Origin: Candidatus Woesearchaeota archaeon
GTDB taxonomy: Archaea; Nanoarchaeota; Nanoarchaeia; Woesearchaeales; JAGVZT01
DNA: 60,985 nucleotides
Assembly: GCA_017608295.1 (NCBI GenBank)
Contig: JAFCGF010000009.1
Span: 1-60,985 of the forward strand
Direction: 5' to 3'
Shown: positions 17,378 to 26,360 of the stretch, piece by piece
How positions within the stretch are numbered: position 1 is the stretch's first letter
Layout: each line of letters starts with the position of its first letter
Position numbers and translations under genes: made by a program
The notes under the pieces: model-generated
Database searches by the model: none
What the model was told of the DNA's origin: nothing
The model's input: the letters and a program-made list of their open reading frames with translations, nothing else

Positions 17378-19025
17378 GAATATTGTCGTAGGAGACAAGA
17401 CGGTCTTTGAGAAATATATTCCTGTATTGATTCTGGCGGTCCTTATCGTGTTCCACGTCAGTTTCAATATTTGGATTCTTAGCAATCACAGGACGCCACA
17501 GATGGAGGATGCTGCAGAGGACATAAGCCATAGCTTGGACATGTTCGATCTGTTTCGCGAGGGGAACATTCGCGCCGCCTTGAGAATCACTGAGCAGTAT
17601 GGACCCGTATTATATTATGTGACTCAGCCGTTCTACCTCTTCTTAGGTAGGAGCGCGATGAGCGCAGTGCTGGTGAACACATTATTCTTCGTGCTTCTCA
17701 TCATCGCAACATATCTGATAGGTAAGGAGATGTTCTCGGACGCAACAGGCTTACTTGCTGCATTTCTTGTTTCATTCTATCCCCAGGTATTCGGGATGTC
17801 GCGCGTATATACTCCTGACTTCGTCTTGACCGCGCTTATCGCTTTCGATGTTCTGTTTCTGCTCAAGAGCAGGGGATTCACCAGCAGGAAATATTCAATG
17901 ATTCTCGGTTTCTTCCTGGGTGTCTCCGCTCTGGTCAAACCGGCTTTTATCATCTTTTTTGCCGGGCCATTGCTGGTTGTCTTGCTCTTTGCTCTTTCCA
18001 AGTCTGGATGGAGGGTGACGGGCGCCCAGGCACTGAATATCCTTCTTGTAGGTGTCATCTCTCTGGCGCTGTGGGGCCTCTGGCTGTGGAGCCACCATGA
18101 CATGTTCCTATACCATGCTCGTGTAGGAGTCAGCGGTTCCCAGCAAGATTATTCTTTGGAATGGACAGTGGTTGAGATTCTCTCGTACTATCTTAAGAGC
18201 CTCTTCACCTATCAACTTCTATATTTCTTCGGAGGGCTGTTCTTCCTCTCGCTTCCGTTCTTCTTTGTAGGTGACATCCCTCCTGAAAAGAGATGGTTAT
18301 TGTTATCCTTCTTCGTCCTCCCTTCCCTTTTCTTTGCTATCGTCGTGCAACGTGATAGAACTCTGCTGTTTCTTCTGCCCTTGGCTATCGGAATAGGTCT
18401 CATCTCTGCCGCTGCTGTAGTGGGTTTCAGAAGAAGGTACGTGAGAGCGGCGCTCGTCGTTCTCATTGTTGTCATCGGTCTCGTGCAGTTCCTCGTACTG
18501 CATGTCAGCGATTTCGGCTATTTATCCCCTCCAGAGGCGCGTGGTACGTTGGGGCTTAAGTACTTCGAGTCTTTCAGGGATATGGGTCCTTTGTTGGAGT
18601 TTGAGTTTGGAATCTTCCGCCCCTCGAGTAATTCTGTTGGTCTGGATGGAGTTATTGACCTCCTGGAAGAAGATGCGACTGATGAGGACAAGCAATACAA
18701 GATTTTGGCATTGAATCCGAGACTATTCATGTCGCTCCCTTACCTCCTCCAATTGAGACAGCTCGACAATCTTGAGGTAATCACGTTATTTCCTCACGAA
18801 ACACTTGAGCAGTACAATGTCCTGAACTCCCCCTATCCTCCTGATTATTTTTTGAGACTTGTCGAGGAGGATTTCGTGCATCCAGGGATTGCGGCATACT
18901 TTGAGATAGAAAGGGATTCCTATGTGCTTCTTGATAGCCAGAGTGTACGCCTAAGGGGAATCTACGAGTGGTCCAATGACACGCTTGAACTATACAGGAA
19001 GGTAGAATCAATATGTGCGGAATAA
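17337..19025 (+). CDS. Membrane glycosyltransferase, PMT/ArnT-like (GT-C fold)
   Basis: This protein of about 562 residues has a first membrane span near residues 15-40 and about nine or ten more up to 400. A soluble C-terminal region of about 150 residues follows. An acidic MEDAAEDI stretch after the first span matches the place of catalytic acids in GT-C enzymes. The start is uncertain: ATG 17337, TTG 17331 (10 bases after GGAGGTGG) and ATG 17352 are all possible. It overlaps the end of member 6 and its stop overlaps the asparagine synthase start by 13 bases. It resembles the proteins at 1321 and 26361. Confidence 0.83.
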   Translation: MLSSQMGRRTYDFKNIVVGDKTVFEKYIPVLILAVLIVFHVSFNIWILSNHRTPQMEDAAEDISHSLDMFDLFREGNIRAALRITEQYGPVLYYVTQPFYLFLGRSAMSAVLVNTLFFVLLIIATYLIGKEMFSDATGLLAAFLVSFYPQVFGMSRVYTPDFVLTALIAFDVLFLLKSRGFTSRKYSMILGFFLGVSALVKPAFIIFFAGPLLVVLLFALSKSGWRVTGAQALNILLVGVISLALWGLWLWSHHDMFLYHARVGVSGSQQDYSLEWTVVEILSYYLKSLFTYQLLYFFGGLFFLSLPFFFVGDIPPEKRWLLLSFFVLPSLFFAIVVQRDRTLLFLLPLAIGIGLISAAAVVGFRRRYVRAALVVLIVVIGLVQFLVLHVSDFGYLSPPEARGTLGLKYFESFRDMGPLLEFEFGIFRPSSNSVGLDGVIDLLEEDATDEDKQYKILALNPRLFMSLPYLLQLRQLDNLEVITLFPHETLEQYNVLNSPYPPDYFLRLVEEDFVHPGIAAYFEIERDSYVLLDSQSVRLRGIYEWSNDTLELYRKVESICAE

Positions 19026-20875
19026 GCGGTTTCGATGGTGATGACGGGAACCTCCTGTCCAGGATGTTGCGTTCTCTCGCACATCGAGGCCCGGACCATA
19101 CCGGTACCTACAGGGATGGTAAGTTCTCGTTGGGTTATCGACGGTTGGGAATTGTCGACAGGGAGAGAGGAAATCAGCCCATATCCAACGAGGATGGCTC
19201 CCTCATCCTTTTTTTTAATGGAGAAATTTATAATTTCAAGGAGTTGAGGCATGGACTTGAGCCAAAGCATTCTTTCTCCACAGCTTCAGATTCGGAAGTG
19301 ATTCTCCATGCATATGAGGAATATGGTCCAGATGCTCTGAACAGATTTGATGGCATGTTCGCTTTCGTCATCTATGACACTAAGAAAGGCGAGCTGTTCT
19401 TGGCAAGGGACCGGCTTGGTATCAAGCCGCTGTACTATTTTTTCGATGGCAGCAAATTCATGTTCTCCTCGGAACTCAAGGCCATTCTCCAGGATGAAAC
19501 TGTGGAGCGAGAGATAGATGTGGAGAGTCTCATAAGCTATTTCTGCATGAGATTCTGTCCTGGGGAGCGTTCGATATTGAAGGGGATACGGCGGCTGCTT
19601 CCAGGCCATTATCTCCTTTATGACGGTCATACGCTGAAGACCCGACAATACTGGGACATCGCGTTCAATCCAGCAGAGGGGGATGAGTCTTTGCAGATTG
19701 AAACGTTTAGGAGGATATTTGAGGATTCTGTCAGGAGACGGATGTCAGGGAATATCTCTCCAGGCATACTGCTGTCGGGAGGAATTGACTCTAGCTCTAT
19801 CGTCGCGTTCGCTTCTCGATTCTCCAATGATGAACTCAAGACGTACACCTTGGGATTCGAGAGTGACAGAGATTCTTTTTCAGACGCGAGAATCATCGCA
19901 GAAGAATTCGGAACGGACCATAAAGAATTTGTGCTCGGTCCGGAGTCAGTCAATCTGCTGCCGAAACTTGTCTGGCACTTGGACGAGCCACTTGCGAATC
20001 CGAGTGCCATCCCCCATTATATGTTGGCACAGAACTCGGACTCAAAGACCCTCCTTTGTGGGGAAGTTGCAGATGAACTGTTTGGAGGATACGAACATTA
20101 TAAGATTATGGGCCTTCGGAGACCCTATGGGAAACTCCCCGCACTGGCAAGGAGAATCTTAGCCTCCCCACTTTTGGCTCTGAAGGGCGACGCCTTCTTT
20201 TCGAAGCTCCATAGATTCATGGTGGCGGGCGAGAAGGAGGCCCATCTGGAACTGCTGTCCGTCTTTGGAAAATCTGAGAGGTCCATGCTGCTCTCGAGCA
20301 GTTATGACTCGGGGGGGGTGCCCTTTGACCATGGTCCCCGACCCCAAGGGTACTTGAACAGGATGTTGTACCATGACCTCAAGACCCGGCTCCCTGATGA
20401 TATTCTTACAAGATTCGACCGAATGACTATGGCCAATTCAGTAGAGGGAAGGGTGCCATTTGGTAGCCACCAGATTGTCGAGTTCTCTTCCCGCCTGCCT
20501 CCTGGATTGAAGCTCAGGGCGACACAGGATAAATACATCTTGCGGAAGGCGATGAGGAATCTTCTCCCAGAGCGTATAGTGAAACTGAAGAAGAGGAGAT
20601 TCTCAGTTCCCACAGACAGATGGTTCAAGACGGCATTCGGCGACTTCTCAGTGAGTGTTCTTGACGAAAACATGGAGATTGTTGACCAGTTCTTCAATCA
20701 GAACTACATTGAGAAGTTGCAATCTGAATCGTTTCCGTCCCAATCTCTTCTGAAATTCCATCGTCTGACCTCTCTGTACTATTCGAGACAGATGTGGTCA
20801 ATTGTCACCTTTATTCTCTGGTACGATATATTCATAAATAAGTCACGGAAATACTTGAAGGGGAACGTCATCTGA
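19013..20875 (+). CDS. Asparagine synthase (glutamine-hydrolysing) family, copy 1
   Basis: This 620-residue protein begins MCGISGF, with Cys2 as the expected glutaminase nucleophile after removal of Met1. It has the AHRGPD and FNGEIYN glutaminase motifs and the ATP-pyrophosphatase motif SGGIDSS at 255-261. Family knowledge: such enzymes amidate a carboxylate using glutamine. Copies in surface-glycan clusters are thought to amidate sugar acids or peptides rather than make free asparagine. Its place between a membrane glycosyltransferase and an rSAM gene favours such a role. A second copy lies at 32388. Confidence 0.94.
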   Translation: MCGISGFDGDDGNLLSRMLRSLAHRGPDHTGTYRDGKFSLGYRRLGIVDRERGNQPISNEDGSLILFFNGEIYNFKELRHGLEPKHSFSTASDSEVILHAYEEYGPDALNRFDGMFAFVIYDTKKGELFLARDRLGIKPLYYFFDGSKFMFSSELKAILQDETVEREIDVESLISYFCMRFCPGERSILKGIRRLLPGHYLLYDGHTLKTRQYWDIAFNPAEGDESLQIETFRRIFEDSVRRRMSGNISPGILLSGGIDSSSIVAFASRFSNDELKTYTLGFESDRDSFSDARIIAEEFGTDHKEFVLGPESVNLLPKLVWHLDEPLANPSAIPHYMLAQNSDSKTLLCGEVADELFGGYEHYKIMGLRRPYGKLPALARRILASPLLALKGDAFFSKLHRFMVAGEKEAHLELLSVFGKSERSMLLSSSYDSGGVPFDHGPRPQGYLNRMLYHDLKTRLPDDILTRFDRMTMANSVEGRVPFGSHQIVEFSSRLPPGLKLRATQDKYILRKAMRNLLPERIVKLKKRRFSVPTDRWFKTAFGDFSVSVLDENMEIVDQFFNQNYIEKLQSESFPSQSLLKFHRLTSLYYSRQMWSIVTFILWYDIFINKSRKYLKGNVI

Positions 20876-20908
20876 TGGAACCCAGCAGACACAACCCAAG
20901 GCGACTCA

Positions 20909-21922
20909 GTGGATGAAATGGATGCGTTGAATAAGATTCTGGGAGGCAAGCAGATTCTTGGTTTCATGCTCTTCAAGAAACGGTCTCCCGTAGCAGTAAG
21001 GATAAATCTGACAAATAGATGTGTTAATCAGTGCAGTTACTGCAGGGTATGGGACACCTCGAATGCAGAGATGACAACACAAGAGGTATGCAATCTCCTC
21101 GATGTATTTTCAGGGATGGGGACGAGAAGGATATCCTTCAGCGGCGGGGAGCCCATGATGAGAGATGATGTTGGCGAGATCATTTCATATTGCAAAGACG
21201 CTGGGCTCTCACCAAGCATGAATACGAGCGGTCACTCCTTTATCGAGAGGATTGACGAGCTCAGGGATATTAACCTGGTCAAATTCAGCCTTGATGGGAA
21301 AAAGGATTGTCACGATCCCATCAGGGGAAACGGTTCCTATGACCTGGTTACGTCAGCAGCAGAAGCAGCCCACAGAGCCGGAATAAAATTCTCATTCTCC
21401 TCTACAATCACGTCCAAAAGTGCAACCGTCGCTAACGCACGGTTCATGCTTGGATTGGCGGAGAGGTATGGGACCACTGTGGCATTCCAACCTTTGAAAA
21501 AGATGCACGGGAGCACCGCTGACCTCATACCCATCTCCCCTTTCCCTTCTCAATACAAGAGGTTCATATCCTTTCTCCTTGATATGAAACAGTCTCGGAG
21601 ATGGAAGAAGCACCTGAGAACCTCCCAGCAGGGACTGAGACACATAGAGAACTGGCCGGACTACGGAGACCTGAAATGCCAGGCTGGGAATCTCTTCTTG
21701 ATTGTCCAACCAAATGGAGATGTCGTTCCTTGCGATAGGATGGACCAGCCCTATGCAGGATTGGTACCCAATTACCTAAGGGAGGGGATGGAAGCATCAT
21801 TCGATAACCTTCCCCAGGTGAGATGTGCCGGCTGTGGGTTCTGCGGTGCCCTGGAGCTGAACTTTCTTTGCAGTGGGGGGGCAGCCTTGGCAAGAGAAGT
21901 AAAGCGCATAATCTCCCTCTGA
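20909..21922 (+). CDS. Radical SAM protein (CxxQCxYC type) with C-terminal cysteines
   Basis: This 337-residue protein has Cys38, 42 and 45 in CVNQCSYC, an intact GGEPMMR motif and FSLDG. C-terminal cysteines occur at KCQAG, VVPCD and CAGCGFCG, giving a SPASM-like pattern. It is not in the main paralogous family. It resembles the protein at 38484, which has lost those cysteines. Starts possible are GTG 20909 and ATG 20918. A 13-codon frame (20875-20916) bridges the 33-base gap from asparagine synthase, starting in TGATG. The downstream neighbour is a pseudogene fragment. Confidence 0.88.
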   Translation: MDEMDALNKILGGKQILGFMLFKKRSPVAVRINLTNRCVNQCSYCRVWDTSNAEMTTQEVCNLLDVFSGMGTRRISFSGGEPMMRDDVGEIISYCKDAGLSPSMNTSGHSFIERIDELRDINLVKFSLDGKKDCHDPIRGNGSYDLVTSAAEAAHRAGIKFSFSSTITSKSATVANARFMLGLAERYGTTVAFQPLKKMHGSTADLIPISPFPSQYKRFISFLLDMKQSRRWKKHLRTSQQGLRHIENWPDYGDLKCQAGNLFLIVQPNGDVVPCDRMDQPYAGLVPNYLREGMEASFDNLPQVRCAGCGFCGALELNFLCSGGAALAREVKRIISL

Positions 21923-22066
21923 ACCCTTGCCGCCTTTCCCACTACCGCTGAGTGAGCTGGCACTCATACACTCTCGCTCTTGAGGGCATAGCCTCCGAGG
22001 ATGAGGATGTTCTTCAGAGGGATGAGTTCTGCTATTCTGACTCTCATTTTAGGATTGAAGTAATCA

Positions 22067-22309
22067 GATGGCCTAGTTGGCCACTGCGGCCTAGTTACAG
22101 GAGGGCATTACATCACTAAAAAAACTCTTAGTGAAATCTGGTACGGAAATAAGATTCTTGAGGCGCGAAGCCAGAGGCTCGCCAACAGGCTCGGCGAGCA
22201 CTGCCTGAAGTACTGTCCGAGCGACATCACCTAGAGAAGGAGATGGCGCCGCATATTCGAGGATGTGCTGAAGAACAATGGGGAAATTAAAGTCCACAGG
22301 GACGGGTGA
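22067..22309 (+). pseudogene. Broken C-terminal fragment of a radical SAM/SPASM family gene
   Basis: Read in one frame, this stretch encodes 80 residues that match the C-terminus of member 6 closely. It has DGLVGHCGL, the EIWYGN strand, LGEHCLKYCPSDIT and RRRWRRIFED. One in-frame TAG at 22232-22234 replaces the Gln of ITQRRR. Nothing matching the first 300 residues of the family is seen upstream, so it is a truncated relic of a once longer paralogue. The rest of 21923-22342 shows no gene. Confidence 0.85.
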
Positions 22310-22342
22310 ATACCCCTCTTCGATTTTTTGCTGAGAAGCTCA

Positions 22343-23131
22343 CTAAGGCTTTCTGAGCAGCACCTTTCCGAGGATTCTCCCTACACGCACTCCTGTGAGA
22401 AGGAGCGGGCGCTTTTTTGTATACGTGAATGGCTGGTGGGCGTTATTCAGTACCCATTGGTCGAAGAAGTTGTTAATCTTGGCATAGTCCCTCTGCGAGA
22501 CAGAACTCTCCGAGTACGTGATTGGAGAGACGCTGACTGAGATGATGGATGCCCTTGCTTTGATGGATTCCAGAATCATCTCTGCGTCTATGCAGAAATC
22601 AGAGGTGGTCAGCTCAAGCCGCTGGAGCAGGGGGTAGGTGAATGCCCTGAATCCACACGAGGGGTCCTTGACATCCCGGTGTAGGAGCTGGAACCAGAAT
22701 GCCATCAGCTTATTGAGCCTTCTGCGCTTCTTGCTCCTGTATGCTGTTCGCGAGCCGAGGACGACATCTACCTTTTGCAGCCTCCTGATGAACTTGGGTA
22801 TCTCCCTGGGGAGGTGCTCACCGTCCGCGTCCAGGAAGACCACTGCATCAGGCTGTTCATTCTTACTGAGCTCTTCCAGATGAGCGAGAGCGGTGCGAAT
22901 CGCAGCTCCCTTCCCACGGTTCTTCTTGTGGGTAAGGACAGTGCACGCCTTCCTCTTTGATAGCCGTTTCAGCACGCGCTTCGTTGAGGACCTGCTGCCG
23001 TCATCAACCACGATGACTGAATCCACATATTTTTCAGTCTTCCTGGCGATACTCCCTATAGTGTCGGGATTGTTGTACACCGGGATGATGGCTGTGGTTT
23101 TCATGGCTTTTCTGTTTTTTTTCGTTTTCAT
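22343..23131 (-). CDS. Family 2 glycosyltransferase, DPM/polyprenyl-phosphate type
   Basis: This 262-residue protein has the GT-A fold marks: IIPVYNN at 15-21, VVDDGS at 41-46 and the metal-binding FLDADGEH at 99-106. Family knowledge: enzymes of this kind put a sugar from a nucleotide donor onto polyprenyl phosphate at the inner membrane face, feeding GT-C enzymes. It is the last gene of a leftward operon with two rSAM genes and a deacetylase, and starts two bases after the deacetylase stop. An inner ATG at 23104 is an alternative start. Confidence 0.9.
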   Translation of the reverse strand: MKTKKNRKAMKTTAIIPVYNNPDTIGSIARKTEKYVDSVIVVDDGSRSSTKRVLKRLSKRKACTVLTHKKNRGKGAAIRTALAHLEELSKNEQPDAVVFLDADGEHLPREIPKFIRRLQKVDVVLGSRTAYRSKKRRRLNKLMAFWFQLLHRDVKDPSCGFRAFTYPLLQRLELTTSDFCIDAEMILESIKARASIISVSVSPITYSESSVSQRDYAKINNFFDQWVLNNAHQPFTYTKKRPLLLTGVRVGRILGKVLLRKP

Positions 23132-23133
23132 TG

Positions 23134-23892
23134 TCAGTAGATGTCGAATGAGAGCGCGGTCTCTTTCGGGTGCTGGTTGCCTTTAGGGCGGCGCAGGTGA
23201 GAGCACACTCTGCGGTCGTTGCGGTATTCCTTGTGGTGGTTTATCACCACGTCCTCCATCTTTCCAAAGTAGCGGGGGTGGATGAGCGTGACCATGCCGT
23301 CGTCCTGCTCCCAGAGGCGGCTGATTTCATGGGGGATGAGTTTCATCCTCACGAGGCCGAACCAATCGTAGGGCTTCAGCACAGGGAATTCCCAGACTCC
23401 ATTAAGGTACATGTGCGGGTCTCCGCCGTGCTGGCATGAGAGGTACTTGAAGCCGAACTCGTGGGCAAGCTCCGAGATGCGGCTGTCTGTGAGCAGAAAC
23501 GGTGTCCTTAGGCCTATGGGCTTGAGCCCGAACTCATTGAAGGCCTGCTCAGCGAGAGTAAATTCGTTTCTCAACTCGGCATCGCTCAGCGAGGGGAGGC
23601 TCACGTGGCTGTAGGAATGAGAGGCAATCTCATGGCCCTGTTCAAGGAACTGCTCTAGCCAGTGGTAGTGGCTTTGGAGATTCCTCGCTGTGAAGAAAAG
23701 AGTATATGTCCAACTAGTCTCATCTGTGAAGTCGAGCATCTCCTGGAAATCTGCCTTTTGGTTCACCAGGGAAAGCATGCTGAGCATATCTTTCGCGAGG
23801 ACGCGCGGGCCAAAACTCGCTTCGTGCTTGAGGAAACTCATATATTCCCTGAGCGATGTCCGGAGTGGAGATTCCTGTGTTGAGTTGGTCAT
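23134..23892 (-). CDS. Polysaccharide deacetylase (NodB-like) family protein
   Basis: This 252-residue protein has the metal-binding HSYSH motif at 92-96 after GHEIAS, and TLFFTAR and FTDET near the usual first NodB motif. A later GLRTPF and TLIHPRY fit the remaining strands. Family knowledge: NodB enzymes remove acetyl groups from amino sugars or do related hydrolysis. The open frame goes further up to 23952, but ATG 23892 forms ATGA with the stop of the rSAM gene before it and has GGGAGG in front. No signal peptide is seen, so it likely acts on a cytosolic or lipid-linked sugar. Confidence 0.87.
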   Translation of the reverse strand: MTNSTQESPLRTSLREYMSFLKHEASFGPRVLAKDMLSMLSLVNQKADFQEMLDFTDETSWTYTLFFTARNLQSHYHWLEQFLEQGHEIASHSYSHVSLPSLSDAELRNEFTLAEQAFNEFGLKPIGLRTPFLLTDSRISELAHEFGFKYLSCQHGGDPHMYLNGVWEFPVLKPYDWFGLVRMKLIPHEISRLWEQDDGMVTLIHPRYFGKMEDVVINHHKEYRNDRRVCSHLRRPKGNQHPKETALSFDIY

Positions 23893-24923
23893 CGTATCAT
23901 CCCTCCCATGATGCTCTGATAGGCCTCGCACGCCAGCCAGCAGTTTGGGCATTCTTTCCTCTTAATTTCCTTTTGGAGCCTGCGGGTTTCGTTCTTGTCC
24001 CATATCTTCTCAAGGTCAAAGCCAACATCTCTCACGTTGCCTAATGCCTTATTATATATTATGCACGGATAGAGTGTTCCTTGTGGGTCAATGAAGCATG
24101 AATCTGAAAGCGCCTGGCACGGCATCGGTGTCTTTCCTGTTTCTAGGTACCTTTGAAGATGGTGCAGATAACGCTTTTCGAGGAACTGTACAATGCTGTG
24201 CGGAATCCTTGGCTGTTTTGCATAGTGCTCTTTTATATCTCTCATGATGCCTTCACTGTTTGCCATATCTTTTCCTTTGTTGAAATAATAATGTGGGGAA
24301 CTGTGAACGACATTGACGTGGAGGTCTTGATAATGCAGCAATGGAATCTCGCATTTGAGGGCTTGGTATGTCTCCTGCAGTATTCCTGCGTTGTGGTTGG
24401 AGAGTGTAATCCCAAAGTATACGCTGAGGTCTTTACGTTCTAGGGCTTGTAGCCTGTGGAAAGTTTCCACGCTCTTACTGAAGTCGCCTTTCACACCGCG
24501 TATCCTGTCATTAGTCTTTTCCGGACCGTCCACTGACACGGTGACAATCGTGCGTGCTACAGGGTGCGTTGGCATCTCAGCAAGAATTATCTCTGCCAGC
24601 CTGGGTTGGAGTCCGTTTGTCGTAAAGTTAAGGAGGCAGAGGTCTTTGCATTCAGTGAAAATTGCATTGAGAATGTCAGGGAGGTCCTTACGGAGGAATA
24701 TCTCACCACCGGTGAGATTGACCCAGGAAAAATAGTTGTTTTTTGCGAATAACGTCTTGATTTCTTCTAGCGTCAGTTCTGATGTTGGCTTGCGCTTCCA
24801 GATGTTACAGGTCAGGCACCGCGCGTTGCATCTGTACGTGAGCGCGAGGAGTAGCTTGTACGGTTTCTGGAGTCTGCTGAAGTTTGACTGCACAATCCGC
24901 TTTGCGAATGTGATTTTTCCCAT
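23889..24923 (-). CDS. Radical SAM/SPASM protein (CNARCxxC type)
   Basis: This 344-residue protein has Cys32, 36 and 39 in CNARCLTC, LTGGEIFLRK (Ile for Pro), and SVDG. C-terminal cysteines occur in MPCQAL, DSCF, YPC, ECPNCWLAC, a fuller SPASM pattern than in the main array family. It resembles the protein at 35364. It lies 6 bases after a B12-type rSAM gene and is ATGA-coupled to the deacetylase, so all four leftward genes probably act in one path. Confidence 0.9.
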   Translation of the reverse strand: MGKITFAKRIVQSNFSRLQKPYKLLLALTYRCNARCLTCNIWKRKPTSELTLEEIKTLFAKNNYFSWVNLTGGEIFLRKDLPDILNAIFTECKDLCLLNFTTNGLQPRLAEIILAEMPTHPVARTIVTVSVDGPEKTNDRIRGVKGDFSKSVETFHRLQALERKDLSVYFGITLSNHNAGILQETYQALKCEIPLLHYQDLHVNVVHSSPHYYFNKGKDMANSEGIMRDIKEHYAKQPRIPHSIVQFLEKRYLHHLQRYLETGKTPMPCQALSDSCFIDPQGTLYPCIIYNKALGNVRDVGFDLEKIWDKNETRRLQKEIKRKECPNCWLACEAYQSIMGGMIR

Positions 24924-24929
24924 TATCTT

Positions 24930-26240
24930 CTATGTCCTCTGCTTTGGCTTCAGAAGCCCTTGCCATAGCTGGAGCGTTGCCCTTGCCTTGCTAGCGAGTT
25001 CCTCTGGCGAGCTTAATTGTCGCATATGCTTGAAGAGTAATCTTGGCCTGAGATAGAATTTCCTGAAGGCATAGTTGTGAATACTCTCCAGGCGCTCTTT
25101 TGGGATTGAAGTGCCTTTGCCTTGTTCTTCTATCCTCGCCAGACCTGTTTGAGGATACGTGCGGATGACATCAAAGGATGCGTAGGTGGGATTCACGCGT
25201 ATCAGCTCGTTGATGTTTTGCATGATTTGTTCCTCTTGTTCTCCTGGATTGCCAATGAGCATGTGGGCAACAGAATCAATTCCTATATCATTACAGAGCG
25301 AGATGGCCCTGCGCGCATCCTCAGCAGACGTGCCCTTCTTAATCATTCTCAAGGTCGCGTCTGAGAATGATTCTATGCCAAACTTGAGCAGGTGGCATCC
25401 TGCGTCGTGCATCAGGTTGAGCAACTCCTCATCAACAGTGTCGACACGCGAATTAGACATCCACTGCAAGCCGATGCCGCGGTTGATGATGCCCTTGCAG
25501 AGCGCAGCAATGAAGTCCTTGTGCAGTGTGAGGTTCTCATCCCTGAAAAAGACCTCCCTGAAGCCCTGCTCCTCGAGAAGCGCGAGTTCTTCAAGCACGT
25601 TTTCTGATGAACGGAGCCTGAAACTCCTGCCGTACAGCGCAGGCACAGTACAGAACATACAGTCAAAGGGACAGCCTCTGGTGGCCAACACAGTGGTGAA
25701 GGGTGTGCGCTTGGCAAAGGGGTTGAAGTAGAGTTCTCTATCCTTCAGCACTCGCTTTGGGAATGGAAGCGAGTCTAGGTGCTTGACAAGACCTCCATCG
25801 ACAAATTCTTTTCTGCGGGCAAGCGCGCGCGGGAGGTGCTTCACTGCTGCCTCAGGCTCTCCTGTGATGACTAGGTCTGCCAATTGGCGTGCAGCATCCG
25901 GAGTTGCAGTTGGGAACTCGCCAAAGAGCACAGTGGCGCATTTGAGCTCCTGTTTCACACGTCTGAGAAATGGCGCATCTTCCTTAACAGTGAACGTACC
26001 GATTGACGTGACTACCGCGTCAGCATTGAGAGAAGCGAGTTTCCTGATAGTGGCCTCCTCGTTAAGATTATGTGCAGGCGCATCCACGACTACGCTGTCT
26101 GGGATGAGCGCGTGGAGGTGGTAAAGTATTAGCGGGGGCCAGGAATAATTCACGAACTTGCGTCTGTGCCAGCAGCCGTAATAGGTGTCTCTCACAAAAC
26201 CCTCTTTGTCCGGCGGAACGATGAGCGCGACGCGTGTCAT
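24930..26240 (-). CDS. B12-binding-type radical SAM protein (RGCPxxCxxC type)
   Basis: This protein of about 436 residues has an N-terminal B12-domain-like half (SWPPLILYHLHAL, ATVLFGEFPT, LVITGEPE). The rSAM motif is RGCPFDCMFC (Cys190, 194, 197). It follows the pattern of BchE/P-methylase-type enzymes. It heads the leftward operon. ATG 26240 is chosen; GTG 26249 is also open. A TATA-like TTAAAT near 26281-26287 serves the minus strand. The gene is divergent from a membrane glycosyltransferase. It is the same general type as the protein at 10979. Confidence 0.87.
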   Translation of the reverse strand: MTRVALIVPPDKEGFVRDTYYGCWHRRKFVNYSWPPLILYHLHALIPDSVVVDAPAHNLNEEATIRKLASLNADAVVTSIGTFTVKEDAPFLRRVKQELKCATVLFGEFPTATPDAARQLADLVITGEPEAAVKHLPRALARRKEFVDGGLVKHLDSLPFPKRVLKDRELYFNPFAKRTPFTTVLATRGCPFDCMFCTVPALYGRSFRLRSSENVLEELALLEEQGFREVFFRDENLTLHKDFIAALCKGIINRGIGLQWMSNSRVDTVDEELLNLMHDAGCHLLKFGIESFSDATLRMIKKGTSAEDARRAISLCNDIGIDSVAHMLIGNPGEQEEQIMQNINELIRVNPTYASFDVIRTYPQTGLARIEEQGKGTSIPKERLESIHNYAFRKFYLRPRLLFKHMRQLSSPEELASKARATLQLWQGLLKPKQRT

Positions 26241-26327
26241 GTGGTCCACAGCATATATCTTGGTTTGGAGTTTTAACCACTTAAATTAGTTTTTGTTATC
26301 AGTAGTGCACTCCGGCTACGTATAACT

Positions 26328-26352
26328 TAAAATAGTAGACAATTCTATTTTA
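26328..26352 (+). promoter_or_regulatory. Inverted repeat over the promoter of a glycosyltransferase gene
   Basis: TAAAATAG (26328-26335) and CTATTTTA (26345-26352) form a perfect 8-base inverted repeat. It covers the TATA-like TTAAAATA and the expected transcription start of the gene at 26361, whose ATG lies 31 bases after the TATA centre. This is where an archaeal repressor would bind; the hairpin could also be chance in AT-rich DNA. Confidence 0.4.
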
Positions 26353-26360
26353 GAACTAGG

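Noticed and set aside
20875..20916. 13-codon frame bridging asparagine synthase and the rSAM gene
   Set aside because: It starts in TGATG and ends over the next start, but it is too short and the joins too loose to call a gene on its own.
23893..23952. Upstream 20 codons of the deacetylase frame
   Set aside because: They overlap the end of the rSAM gene; ATG 23892 has GGGAGG before it and an ATGA overlap.
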